A stretch of 19,492 bases of DNA from UBA940 sp964464465 (GTDB lineage: Bacteria > Bacteroidota > Bacteroidia > Bacteroidales > Rikenellaceae). The stretch covers positions 1 to 19,492 of the forward strand of contig CAYXGF010000033.1 in assembly GCA_964464465.1 (NCBI GenBank). Reading direction: 5' to 3'. The notes under the pieces are model-generated. The model was not told where the DNA came from, did no database searches, and saw nothing but the letters and a program-made list of their open reading frames with translations. The position numbers were made by a program, and so were the translations under genes. This document shows, in pieces, positions 1 to 8,497 of this stretch; the first letter of the stretch is position 1, and each line of letters opens with the position of its first letter.

Positions 1-668
1 GCCATGCCTTTGAGCGGAAGCAGGTAGTTCATGTAGGAGAACATACCTTTCTTCATCTCGCCGCCGTACCATGTGTTGATGATGACCTGCATCTTTTCGG
101 TGAGGTTGAACACTACTGCGGTCTCGGAGTTCAGGCCGAGCTCCTTGTAGTTGGAGACTTTCGCCTTGGAGGCGTTCAGAACCACGAAGTCGGGCTCGCC
201 GTATGTTTCCAGTTCAGCGTCGGTAGGACGGATGAACATGTTCTTTACGAAGTGAGCCTGCCATGCCACCTCCATGATGAAGCGGATTTTCAGACGGCTG
301 TTCTCGTTTGCGCCGCAGAATGTGTCGACAACGTAGAGCTTCTTGCCGGAGAGTTCGGCAGTGGCGATTTTTTTAAGCTCTTTCCATGCCTTCTTGGTCA
401 CGGGCTTGTTGTCGTTCTTGTACTCCTCGCTGGTCCACCAGATTGTGTCCTTGGTGGTCTCGTCCATCACGAAGAATTTGTCCTTGGGCGAACGTCCGGT
501 GTAGACGCCTGTCATCACGTTGACTGCATCCATTTCGGTGAGCTGGCCCTTTTCGAAACCGCGCAGGCCTTTCTTGGTCTCCTCGCGGTAGAGTTCGTCG
601 TAAGACGGATTGTACACTACCTCGGTAACGCCCGTGATACCGTACTTTTTCAAATCAATCTTTGCCAT
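1..668 (-). CDS. pckA: Phosphoenolpyruvate carboxykinase (ATP), N-terminal part; gene runs off the left edge
   Basis: Converts oxaloacetate and ATP to phosphoenolpyruvate, CO2 and ADP in the cytosol, the entry step of gluconeogenesis; in anaerobic Bacteroidales it often runs in reverse to fix CO2 on the way to succinate. The minus strand translates from ATG 668-666 to an open frame of 222 codons with no stop, out of about 535 in the family. Visible family signatures are TGVYTGRSPKDKFFV at residues 53-67, whose Arg59 sits in the substrate-binding arginine position, and the later run WYGGEMKKGMFSYMNYLLPL, which carries conserved active-site lysines. The start is well supported: the frame opens with MAKIDLKKYGI, typical for Bacteroidales PckA, and a -7 promoter box lies about 47 bp upstream. 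The missing part holds the P-loop and metal ligands, so integrity of the whole gene cannot be judged here. Confidence 0.96.
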   Translation of the reverse strand, partial: MAKIDLKKYGITGVTEVVYNPSYDELYREETKKGLRGFEKGQLTEMDAVNVMTGVYTGRSPKDKFFVMDETTKDTIWWTSEEYKNDNKPVTKKAWKELKKIATAELSGKKLYVVDTFCGANENSRLKIRFIMEVAWQAHFVKNMFIRPTDAELETYGEPDFVVLNASKAKVSNYKELGLNSETAVVFNLTEKMQVIINTWYGGEMKKGMFSYMNYLLPLKGM

Positions 669-714
669 AGTTTTTATTTTATTGTAAAACCTCTTTCAAT
701 CCATTTTACCGCTA

Positions 715-722
715 CAAAGGTA
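715..722 (-). promoter_or_regulatory. Candidate pckA promoter, -7 box
   Basis: The minus strand reads TACCTTTG, a full match to the Bacteroidetes -7 consensus TAnnTTTG. A TTTG lies 23 bp further upstream (746-749), slightly more than the usual 19-21 bp spacing, so the -33 match is weaker. Its position about 47 bp before the pckA ATG suits a promoter for that gene. Confidence 0.6.
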
Positions 723-799
723 TGTAAAACTTTTGTATTGTTATGCAAATAACAGCGGTTTCTTCAATTTTTTAAATAATAATTTTTTCTTCGTGCGCA

Positions 800-815
800 A
801 TGTCTTGAAAGACAT
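800..815. promoter_or_regulatory. Palindrome, possible operator
   Basis: ATGTCTT-GA-AAGACAT is a perfect 7+7 bp inverted repeat with a 2-bp centre, too tight for a stable hairpin loop and more like a binding site for a dimeric regulator. It lies between divergent pckA and hemW. No regulator can be named from the sequence. Confidence 0.35.
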
Positions 816-921
816 GTGTTTGGAAGATTGGCTACTTTGCCTGCGGTAATAAAAAAGCCGCTGCCTGGGATTTTCAGGATAAAAATTCTTATTTTTAAGA
901 CACGAAAACGCTCGGTTGACT

Positions 922-2034
922 TTGGCTGGCATATACATACACGTCCCTTTCTGCAAACGCATATGCGGCTACTGCGATTTTTTCAAGAGCGTATCCCTGT
1001 CGCGTGCCGGCCGGGTGCATGTAGCGATGCTCAGTGAGATAGAGTCCCAGGCCTCTTTCATTCCGGACGCCGGTGTCTCCACGATATATTTCGGCGGCGG
1101 AACGCCTACCGTTTTCCCGCCCGAGAGCTTGCAGGAAATCATCGACCGCATCAGGGCCGTGTGGGACTGTTCGGCTCTGGACGAGGTGACCGTAGAGGCC
1201 AATCCCGATGATTTGACACCCGACTACCTGCGCCGTTTGTGCGCAACGGACATAAACCGCCTCAGCATAGGCGTGCAGTCGTTTCATGACGGCGAGCTGC
1301 GCATGATGAACCGGCGGCATGATGCGGCGCAGGCCGTCTCTGCCGTGAAGATGTCGCAGGATGCCGGTTTCGGGAACATCACGATAGATTTGATGTACGG
1401 TCTTCCGTTTTCAGACATGGAGCATTGGGAGGCTACGCTGCGCCGGGCCTGCTCGCTCGACGTGCAGCATATCTCGGCATATCATCTGACTATTGAGCCG
1501 GCCACGGCTTTCGGCCGCAGGGCCGGCAGGGGAGAACTTGTTCCGGTGGATGACGCCGAGAGCCAGAGGCAGTACCGCCTGCTGCACGAGATGCTCTCCG
1601 GCAGCGGATTCGAACATTACGAGGTCTCCAACTTCGCACGCGCGGGATTCCGGTCGCGTCATAACAGCGGCTACTGGACCGGCGAGCACTATCTTGGAAT
1701 CGGACCGGGAGCGCACTCCTACAACGGTGCGGTGCGGCGCTGGGCGGCGGAGGATATAGACCGGTATTTGTCCGGGGAGGATGTCTACGAGGCGGAGACT
1801 CTGACGCCGGAGCAGATGTACGATGAATATGTGATGACATCGCTGCGCCGGGCGGAGGGCGCGGACCTGCGGGAGATAGAGAGACGATTCGGGGCATATA
1901 AATTGCAATATTTCACCCGTGCGGCCGAAAAGTACGTAGGCAGCGGCCTGCTCCGTGTCTCGGAGGGGCGTTACAGCGTGGCTCCGGAGGATTTTTTGCT
2001 GACGGACATGATAATATGCGATTTGTTTGCTTGA
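922..2034 (+). CDS. hemW: Heme chaperone HemW, radical SAM protein of the HemN-like family
   Basis: A 370-residue cytosolic radical SAM protein thought to bind heme and deliver it to target proteins; it is often misannotated as oxygen-independent coproporphyrinogen III oxidase. The protein opens MAGIYIHVPFCKRICGYCDF, giving the 4Fe-4S motif CxxxCxxC at Cys11, Cys15 and Cys18. The residues after the third Cys are Asp-Phe, whereas true HemN has a fourth Cys there. Further signatures are GGGTPT (58-63), SAYHLTIEPATAF, and the HemW-type HNSGYW at about 247-252 followed by GIGPGAHS. Length fits the family (370-380). No ATG precedes the motif after the in-frame stop at 880, so initiation must be at TTG. 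I prefer TTG 922, which gives the usual MAGIYIH; TTG 916 (adding Met-Thr) is the alternative. It appears to be a single-gene unit. Confidence 0.93.
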   Translation: MAGIYIHVPFCKRICGYCDFFKSVSLSRAGRVHVAMLSEIESQASFIPDAGVSTIYFGGGTPTVFPPESLQEIIDRIRAVWDCSALDEVTVEANPDDLTPDYLRRLCATDINRLSIGVQSFHDGELRMMNRRHDAAQAVSAVKMSQDAGFGNITIDLMYGLPFSDMEHWEATLRRACSLDVQHISAYHLTIEPATAFGRRAGRGELVPVDDAESQRQYRLLHEMLSGSGFEHYEVSNFARAGFRSRHNSGYWTGEHYLGIGPGAHSYNGAVRRWAAEDIDRYLSGEDVYEAETLTPEQMYDEYVMTSLRRAEGADLREIERRFGAYKLQYFTRAAEKYVGSGLLRVSEGRYSVAPEDFLLTDMIICDLFA

Positions 2035-2075
2035 AGAATCTGATACAAAAGTTTTTAAAAAAATTTAAAATATAT

Positions 2076-2083
2076 TATATTTG
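2076..2083 (+). promoter_or_regulatory. Candidate promoter -7 box for the synthase-phosphorylase fusion
   Basis: TATATTTG matches TAnnTTTG and lies in an AT-rich gap 70 bp before the start codon at 2154. A T-run (2052-2056) sits at about -33 distance but lacks the TTTG. This is the first promoter of the glycogen cluster. Confidence 0.5.
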
Positions 2084-2153
2084 CGGCCGGTATTTCTTTC
2101 GTGCGAGATGATACGGATTGAGGGTACCGGAAAATATATCAGGAAATAATACG

Positions 2154-5100
2154 ATGGACATGACGAAAACAAACGCAGTGGAACCGGACTTCGTGTTCGA
2201 GGTGAGTTGGGAGGTTGCCAACAAGGTTGGCGGAATACATACGGTGATAGCTACCAAAGCTCTGACCATGAAACAGATGCTTGGCGACAAGTATATGGTT
2301 ATCGGCCCGGACATCCACCGCGAGGATGAAAATGCTGAATTCGAGGAAGATGCCGAGATGCTCAAACCGTGGCGTCTGGCTCTCTATAATAAAGGTATAA
2401 GGATAAAGGTAGGGCGCTGGCGCGTGAAAGGCTCGCCGCTGGCCGTTCTGGTGGATTTCAGTTCGTTCTTCGGTCAGAAGGACGAAATTCTGCAATTCCT
2501 GTGGAACACCTATCGTGTGGATTCGATAAGCGGACAGTGGGACTACATCGAGCCGGTGCTGTTCGGTTATGCTGCCGGAAAGGTGATAGAGAGCTACGTG
2601 AACAACTTCTGCAACCTTACCGACCGTATCGCCGCTCACTTCCACGAGTGGATGACGGCGTCCGGCGGACTCTATCTGCGCAAGTTCTCGCCTTTCGTGG
2701 CCACGCTCTTCACCACCCACGCCACGGTGATGGGACGCTGCATGGCCGGAAACGGCATTCCGCTGTACAGCTCTCTGGCATCTGTCAACTCCGACGAGAT
2801 GGCCCGCCGCTTCGGTGTGGTGGCAAAGCACTCCATGGAGAAAATCGCTGCCACGTATCATGACACTTTTCTGACTGTCAGCGATATTACGGCCGAGGAG
2901 TGTCGTGCTCTGCTGGGGCAGCAGCCCGATTTGGTTACTCCCAACGGGTTCGAGGACGATGTGGTGTGGAAGGGCGAGCAGCTGGCTGCAAAGCGGGCCG
3001 CCGCACGCGACATCATGATACGTGTGGCCGAGGCGTGTCTGGGCGCTAAGTTCGAAGCCGACCCTCTGATTGTGGGTACAGGCGGCCGTTACGAATTCAA
3101 GAACAAGGGACTGGACGTATTTCTCGATTCCCTGAAAAAGATTGCCTCGGATTATCCCGCAGGGCGTCCCGTGCTGGCATACATTGCGGTTCCGGCCGGC
3201 AACAACGGTCCGCGCCGCGATTTGCAGCAGCATCTTGCGGACGGGGCTTCGCCTGTGGATGCCTCGCAGCTCAGGTACACGACGCATTATCTCGAAAATC
3301 CCGACTGGGACCCTATCATATCGTCGATTCGCGGCAGCGTGCTGGAACGCGCGGACAGCCGTGTCAAGGTGATTTTCGTTCCTACGTATCTGAACGGCGG
3401 CGACGGTATCTTCGACATGACATATTACGAGCTTCTGGCGGGTATGGACCTTGCGGTCTTCGCATCCTACTACGAGCCGTGGGGGTATACTCCGTTGGAG
3501 AGCGTGGCTTTCTCCGTTCCCACCGTCACCACGACGCTGGCCGGATTCGGTCTGTGGGCTGAGAAGACGGAGGGGCAGCACCCTGGCGTTACGGTGATAG
3601 AGAGAACCGACAGCAATGACGCACAGGTCGTCGAACGTATTGCGCAGACCATAGACGGCATCTCGAACGCGGATGAGGAACAGATTCACGCCCTGAGGCA
3701 GTCGGCATACGAGATTTCGTGTCAGGCGCAGTGGAAGCATTTCATAGAGTATTACCGTCAGGGATACAGCTCGGCCCTGCAAAGCGCCGTGAACCGTACC
3801 TCCGGGGCGATGTACGATACTCCCTCGGGAGAGTATTTCAACATCAGCCGTCAGAGAATGGTCGAGGGCAAACCTACGTGGACCCGCCTTATGATCGAGA
3901 AGTCGCTTCCGGAGCGTCTGCATGCCCTGGAAATTCTGTCGCGCAACCTGTGGTGGTCGTGGACGCTGGGGGCTCACGAGCTGTTCGAATATATCGATAC
4001 CGAGCTGTGGGCCGACTGCGAGCACAACCCTATCGAATTCCTCGACAAACTCAACTTCAAGCGTATCAAGGAGCTTGAAAAGGACAAGGACTTCCTTGCC
4101 AGGCTCGACGGCGTGTACTCCGCCTTCCGTGAGTATATGAGTGAGAAAAAGGATTCGACAGTGCCTTCGGTGGCGTATTTCAGCATGGAGTACGGCCTGC
4201 ACTCGTCGTTGAAGATATATTCCGGCGGTCTGGGTATCCTGGCCGGCGACTATCTGAAAGAGGCCAGCGACAAGAACGTGAACATGGTGGCGGTGGGACT
4301 GCTCTACCGCTACGGATACTTTACGCAGCGTCTTTCGGCGCAGGGGTCGCAGGAGGCTACGTACGAGGCGCAGAACTTCCATAAGCTGCCTATCTCGCCG
4401 GTGCGCGATGCCGACGGCGGATGGGTGAGCGTGCAGATAGCTTTCCCGGGCCGCGACGTCACGGCGCGCGTGTGGAAGTGCGAGGTCGGACGTACGGACC
4501 TGTATCTGCTCGATACGGATCACGACCTGAATCTGGACGAGGACCGCAGCATCACGCATCATCTCTACGGCGGAGACTGGGAGAACCGCCTCAAACAGGA
4601 GATTCTTCTCGGAGTGGGAGGTATCAGGGCGCTGCGCGCAATGGGCATATCGCAGGACATATATCACTGCAACGAGGGGCATGCGGCATTTATAGGCGTC
4701 GAGCGCGTGCGCAATCTCGTCGAATCGGGAAAACTCGGCTTCGACGAGGCTATTGAAGTGGTCCGCAGCTCTTCGCTGTTCACCACCCATACTCCTGTTC
4801 CGGCAGGGCACGACGCTTTCCCGGAGAGCATGATACGTCAGTACATGTCGCACTATCCGGACCGTCTGGGCATTACGTGGGAGCAGTTCATCAACCTCGG
4901 AAAAACCAATCCGGCGGACAGCAACGAGCGCTTCTCGATGAGCGTTCTGGCCTGCAACCTCTCGCAGGAGGTCAACGGCGTGAGCTGGCTGCACGGCGAG
5001 GTAAGCAAGAAGATTCTCGGCGATATATGGCCCGGTTATTTCAAGGACGAGCTCCATATAGGCTATGTGACCAACGGCGTGCATTTCCCGACCTGGACCG

Positions 5101-6407
5101 CTTCGGTTCTGCGCAAGCTCTACGGCAGGTATTTTGCGGAAGGTTTCGGGAATCATGTCTACAACATATCGGCGTGGCAGAAGGTGTCGCGCATCCCGGA
5201 CGAGGAGTTGTGGAATGCGCGCATGATGCTTAAAGAACGTCTTATCAAGACGGTGGTGCGCCGAATAAGCAATCCGTCGCACGGTGCTCCCGGCAATCCG
5301 GCCGACATGATAAAGATTCGTGAGTCGCTGCGCCCGGATGTGCTGACGATAGGTTTCGCGCGGCGTTTCGCCACTTACAAGCGCGCCTATCTGCTGTTCA
5401 ATGACCTGGACCGTCTGTCGGCGATTGTCAACAACAAGGAGCGTCCCGTGCAGTTCATCTTCGCGGGCAAGGCGCATCCGAATGACAAGCCCGGACAGGA
5501 TTTGATAAAGAGAATCGTCGAGGTGGCCGCCATGCCGCAGTTCCTTGGCAAGATTCTGTTCCTGCAAAACTACGATATGGAGCTTGCCCGGCGGATGGTG
5601 CAGGGCGTGGATGTGTGGCTGAATACTCCGACGCGTCCGCTCGAAGCGTCCGGAACCAGTGGAGAGAAGGCTGTGATGAACGGCGTGCTTCAATTCTCTG
5701 TGCTCGACGGCTGGTGGGTTGAAGGATACAAGGAGGGCGCTGGCTGGATGCTGCCGATGGAGCGCACGTATCAGGAGCAGCGGTTCCAGGATGAACTCGA
5801 TGCCGAATTGATATACAACACGATAGAGGAGAAGATTGCGCCGCTGTATTATCAGCGTCAGAACGGTGTGCCGACCGGATGGGTGGCCGCTGTGAAGAGC
5901 TGCGTGGCGGATATAGCCGCCAACTTCACGACCAACCGCATGCTGACGGACTACGAGCGCAAGTTCTACTGTCCGCTGGCGGTGCGCTCGGAGCGTATCA
6001 AGGCCGACGGTTATGCGCTGGCCCGTTCGATTGCCGCGTGGAAACGCAAGGTCAATTCTATGTGGGATGATGTGAAGATTGTGAGCGTCAAGCGTTTCGA
6101 TATGGACAAGGAGGCCATCTTGCTGGGCCATTCCTATCGTATCGAAGTCGTGATGGACATCGCCGGGCTCGAACCGGAGGATGTGGGCGTGGAATTCGTG
6201 ATAGCGAGTCAGATAGAGCAGGAGCACAGTGTCAAAGTCATAAGCAGCAAGGAGCTTAAAATCGAAAAGCGCAGCGGAACGCACGTGCTGTATGCCACGG
6301 ATATGACTCCCGATGTGACTGGGTCGTACGACTTCGCGCTCAGGGCGTTCCCGAAGAATCCGGACCTGCCGTACCGTATGGACTTCGCACTTGTGAAATG
6401 GGCCTAA
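2154..6407 (+). CDS. Fusion protein: GT3-type glycogen synthase plus GT35 alpha-glucan phosphorylase
   Basis: A single 1417-residue cytosolic protein with two opposed activities expected. Residues 1 to about 550 resemble the eukaryotic (GT3) glycogen synthase, which adds glucose from a sugar nucleotide (UDP-glucose in eukaryotes) to glucan ends: EVSWEVANKVGGIHTV (about 15-30) and SYYEPWGYTPLE near the C-terminal end. A short linker (about 553-584) leads to a phosphorylase half that releases glucose-1-phosphate: a DUF3417-type start (LSRNLWWSWTLGAHELF), then YFSMEYGLHSSLKIYSGGLG, CNEGHAAF, TTHTPVPAGHD, VTNGVHFPTW and EASGTSGEKAVMNG. Lys1172 in that last motif fits the pyridoxal-phosphate lysine. 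About 110 C-terminal residues look like a beta-rich domain. ATG 2154 is preferred over an upstream TTG (2118), giving MDMTKTNAVEPDFVFEVSWE. The frame is unbroken, so this is a real fusion. It heads the glucan cluster. Confidence 0.93.
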   Translation: MDMTKTNAVEPDFVFEVSWEVANKVGGIHTVIATKALTMKQMLGDKYMVIGPDIHREDENAEFEEDAEMLKPWRLALYNKGIRIKVGRWRVKGSPLAVLVDFSSFFGQKDEILQFLWNTYRVDSISGQWDYIEPVLFGYAAGKVIESYVNNFCNLTDRIAAHFHEWMTASGGLYLRKFSPFVATLFTTHATVMGRCMAGNGIPLYSSLASVNSDEMARRFGVVAKHSMEKIAATYHDTFLTVSDITAEECRALLGQQPDLVTPNGFEDDVVWKGEQLAAKRAAARDIMIRVAEACLGAKFEADPLIVGTGGRYEFKNKGLDVFLDSLKKIASDYPAGRPVLAYIAVPAGNNGPRRDLQQHLADGASPVDASQLRYTTHYLENPDWDPIISSIRGSVLERADSRVKVIFVPTYLNGGDGIFDMTYYELLAGMDLAVFASYYEPWGYTPLESVAFSVPTVTTTLAGFGLWAEKTEGQHPGVTVIERTDSNDAQVVERIAQTIDGISNADEEQIHALRQSAYEISCQAQWKHFIEYYRQGYSSALQSAVNRTSGAMYDTPSGEYFNISRQRMVEGKPTWTRLMIEKSLPERLHALEILSRNLWWSWTLGAHELFEYIDTELWADCEHNPIEFLDKLNFKRIKELEKDKDFLARLDGVYSAFREYMSEKKDSTVPSVAYFSMEYGLHSSLKIYSGGLGILAGDYLKEASDKNVNMVAVGLLYRYGYFTQRLSAQGSQEATYEAQNFHKLPISPVRDADGGWVSVQIAFPGRDVTARVWKCEVGRTDLYLLDTDHDLNLDEDRSITHHLYGGDWENRLKQEILLGVGGIRALRAMGISQDIYHCNEGHAAFIGVERVRNLVESGKLGFDEAIEVVRSSSLFTTHTPVPAGHDAFPESMIRQYMSHYPDRLGITWEQFINLGKTNPADSNERFSMSVLACNLSQEVNGVSWLHGEVSKKILGDIWPGYFKDELHIGYVTNGVHFPTWTASVLRKLYGRYFAEGFGNHVYNISAWQKVSRIPDEELWNARMMLKERLIKTVVRRISNPSHGAPGNPADMIKIRESLRPDVLTIGFARRFATYKRAYLLFNDLDRLSAIVNNKERPVQFIFAGKAHPNDKPGQDLIKRIVEVAAMPQFLGKILFLQNYDMELARRMVQGVDVWLNTPTRPLEASGTSGEKAVMNGVLQFSVLDGWWVEGYKEGAGWMLPMERTYQEQRFQDELDAELIYNTIEEKIAPLYYQRQNGVPTGWVAAVKSCVADIAANFTTNRMLTDYERKFYCPLAVRSERIKADGYALARSIAAWKRKVNSMWDDVKIVSVKRFDMDKEAILLGHSYRIEVVMDIAGLEPEDVGVEFVIASQIEQEHSVKVISSKELKIEKRSGTHVLYATDMTPDVTGSYDFALRAFPKNPDLPYRMDFALVKWA

Positions 6408-6433
6408 TATGCTGAAATAGAAGTCGGACACGT

Positions 6434-6465
6434 GTTGCATTATTGAAATATAATAGTTATATTTG
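6434..6465 (+). promoter_or_regulatory. Promoter for the debranching enzyme and downstream genes
   Basis: GTTG (6434-6437), a 20-bp spacer, and TATATTTG (6458-6465) together fit the Bacteroidetes -33/-7 promoter nearly perfectly. The predicted start of transcription is near 6472, just at a small inverted repeat (ACTCC 6471-6475, GGAGT 6483-6487). The last three genes of the glucan cluster can therefore be made independently of the fusion gene. An 8-bp palindrome ACACGTGT (6428-6435) overlaps the -33 element and could be an operator. Confidence 0.65.
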
Positions 6466-6542
6466 TAGAGACTCCTTGATTCGGAGTGCATTGCAGAGGA
6501 GAGATAAACTACCCCGAACTAATTAAAAAAGAGAGTAAAAGC

Positions 6543-8483
6543 ATGTCTGTTCTGAAATTCGACAAAAACAGCCTGGGCAACCTCGAATATTCGCTCAAAC
6601 GCGAGATGCTGTCTACCGACCGCACCGGAGGATACATGAGTACGACCATAGTGTGTTGCAATACGCGCAAATATCACGGACTTATGGTCGCGCCGATAGA
6701 CGAAACGGACAAAAGTTACGTCCTGCTTTCATCCCTGGACGAGACGGTGATTCAGCACGACCAGTCGTTCAATCTGGCGCTGCACAGTTTCCCCGGAGTG
6801 TACGAGCCGCGCGGACATAAATATATAACCGATTTCAGCTATACCCCTACGCCTACCGTGACTTACCGTGTGGGAGGCGTGGTGCTGCGCAAGGAGCTGC
6901 TGTGGGTGCACTCGCGGACTCATCTGCTCGTGCGCTACACGCTGCTCGAAGCGCACTCGGAGACCCGTCTGCGCCTGAGGCCGTTTCTGGCTTTCCGCGA
7001 CCGGCATTCGCTGTCGTCGGCAAACATGTTCGCCGACGGACATACTGAGCCTGTCACCGGAGGCGTGAGATGCCGTCTGTACAGCGAGTTTCCGTATCTG
7101 TACATGCAGACGGACAAGCCCGGCGCGGAGTTTGTCCCGGCTCCCGACTGGTACTACAACTTCGAGTACATGGAGGAGAAACAGCGCGGATATCCTTTCC
7201 GCGAGGATTTGCTGACCCCGGGTTATTTCGAGGCCGTCATAAAGAAGGGCCGCAGTCTGACATTCTCCTGTTCGCTCGAACAGATGACCTCCGTCAGACA
7301 GATAAGCCGCCTTTTCGACAGAGAGCTGGAAAAACGTTCCGACAAGAAGGATTTCTTGTCGTGTCTCGAACATTCGGCACGCCAGTTCATCGTCCGCCGT
7401 GGAGACAGGACCGAGGTGGTGGCGGGTTATCCGTGGTTCGGGCGCTGGGGCCGCGATACGTTCATAGCGCTGCCGGGTATAACCCTTACGCGGGGTGACG
7501 TGCAGGGCTGTATGGACGTGCTGCATACGATGACCTCCGAGATGCAGGACGGTCTGTTCCCCAACATGGGCTCGGCATACAATTCGGTGGATGCGCCGCT
7601 GTGGTTTTTCTGGACTCTGCAACAGGCGGAGAAACATGTCGGGGCAAGGAAGATATGGACATCGTTCGGCGGGAAGATGAAGGATATACTCTCGGCCTAC
7701 CGGCGGGGTATCGGACAGGTGATAAGGGTCGATGACAATGCGCTGGTGTGGGCTTCGCATCCGCAGTATGCCATGACGTGGATGGATGCCGTGGTCGACG
7801 GCAGACCCGTTACCGGCCGCGACGGTTATCAGGTGGAGATAAACGCCCTGTGGTACAATGCCGTGTGCTACACGCTGCATCTTGCTGCGGAGTTCCGCGA
7901 CAGGGAGTTCGTGGAGCAGTGGGGCGGTTTCGAGAAACGGATCAAGGAGTCGTTCATATCGGAATTCTGGCTTGCGGACGAGGGGTATCTGGCCGACTAC
8001 GTAGGAGACGGCGGGCAGAACAGGTTCATACGTCCGAATCAGGTCATTGCCTGCTCCATGCCCTACAAGATGCTCGACGAGCAGCAGCAAATCAGCATTC
8101 TGCGTACTGTAAGGCAGCATCTGCTCACTCCCAAGGGTCTGCGGACGCTCTCGCCGCGCAATCCGCTCTATCAGGGACGCTACGACGGCGACCAGCCTTC
8201 GCGTGACAGGGCCTACCATCAGGGTACCGTGTGGGTGTGGCCTTTGGAGCATTATGTGAGAGCGGGATTCGACGTGTACGGCAAATCGTTCCTCGCGCAG
8301 GCGAAGGAGTCCATCGAGGCTTTCAACGACGATTTGGACATATACGGCATAGGTTCTGTGGCCGAGATTTTCGACGGCGACCCCCCGCACGCTTCCAGAG
8401 GTGCCGTCTCGCAGGCTTGGAGCGTGGGCGCCGTACTGAGAATCATGGAGATGATAAGGGGTTACGAAAAGAAACAAAAGTAA
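6543..8483 (+). CDS. Glycogen debranching enzyme, amylo-alpha-1,6-glucosidase type (GH133-like)
   Basis: A 646-residue cytosolic enzyme expected to hydrolyse alpha-1,6 branch points in glycogen once the outer chains have been shortened. The N-terminal domain (about 1-260) has TDRTGGYMSTT and NTRKYHGLMVAP, typical of the bacterial/archaeal debranching N-terminal domain. The C-terminal alpha/alpha-barrel (about 285-640) contains GYPWFGRWGRDTFIALPG, QVEINALWYNAV, IRPNQVIACSMPYK and HQGTVWVWPLEHYV, all characteristic of the GDE_C family. Start at ATG 6543 gives MSVLKFDKNSLGNLEYSL; the longer frame from 6486 has no homology-like content. The frame ends 14 bp before the next gene, so the two are surely co-transcribed. 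It complements the phosphorylase half of the preceding fusion, which stalls near branches. Assignment is firm at family level; substrate preference is inferred. Confidence 0.93.
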   Translation: MSVLKFDKNSLGNLEYSLKREMLSTDRTGGYMSTTIVCCNTRKYHGLMVAPIDETDKSYVLLSSLDETVIQHDQSFNLALHSFPGVYEPRGHKYITDFSYTPTPTVTYRVGGVVLRKELLWVHSRTHLLVRYTLLEAHSETRLRLRPFLAFRDRHSLSSANMFADGHTEPVTGGVRCRLYSEFPYLYMQTDKPGAEFVPAPDWYYNFEYMEEKQRGYPFREDLLTPGYFEAVIKKGRSLTFSCSLEQMTSVRQISRLFDRELEKRSDKKDFLSCLEHSARQFIVRRGDRTEVVAGYPWFGRWGRDTFIALPGITLTRGDVQGCMDVLHTMTSEMQDGLFPNMGSAYNSVDAPLWFFWTLQQAEKHVGARKIWTSFGGKMKDILSAYRRGIGQVIRVDDNALVWASHPQYAMTWMDAVVDGRPVTGRDGYQVEINALWYNAVCYTLHLAAEFRDREFVEQWGGFEKRIKESFISEFWLADEGYLADYVGDGGQNRFIRPNQVIACSMPYKMLDEQQQISILRTVRQHLLTPKGLRTLSPRNPLYQGRYDGDQPSRDRAYHQGTVWVWPLEHYVRAGFDVYGKSFLAQAKESIEAFNDDLDIYGIGSVAEIFDGDPPHASRGAVSQAWSVGAVLRIMEMIRGYEKKQK

Positions 8484-8497
8484 AGAGATATAGTATT

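Larger units (their letters stand above)
669..921. other. Divergent intergenic region pckA / hemW
   Basis: This 253-bp AT-rich stretch separates divergent pckA and hemW. It holds the pckA promoter box and a palindrome at 800-815. For hemW the only -7-like string is TACTTTG (833-839), one base short of TAnnTTTG, so its promoter is not clear. Short open frames here have low-complexity Lys/Leu/Phe content and no recognisable protein, so I call no gene. Confidence 0.5.

Noticed and set aside
252..752. Plus-strand frame of 166 codons opposite pckA
   Set aside because: The minus strand encodes an unmistakable PckA N-terminus; the plus-strand frame has no family features.
741..962. Minus-strand 73-codon frame between pckA and hemW
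   Set aside because: Low-complexity Lys/Leu/Phe content from AT-rich DNA, overlapping the start of hemW; no start signal or homology-like feature.
2139..6491. A 1450-codon open frame on the minus strand opposite the synthase-phosphorylase gene
   Set aside because: It is a shadow: the GC-rich gene rarely uses codons whose reverse complement is a stop (TTA, CTA, TCA), so the opposite strand stays open. The product is His/Arg-rich with no recognisable domain, while the plus strand has complete enzyme motifs.
8231..8497. Upstream in-frame extension of the GT4 gene
   Set aside because: Would overlap the debranching gene and encode Arg-rich sequence; the GT-B fold begins exactly at ATG 8498.
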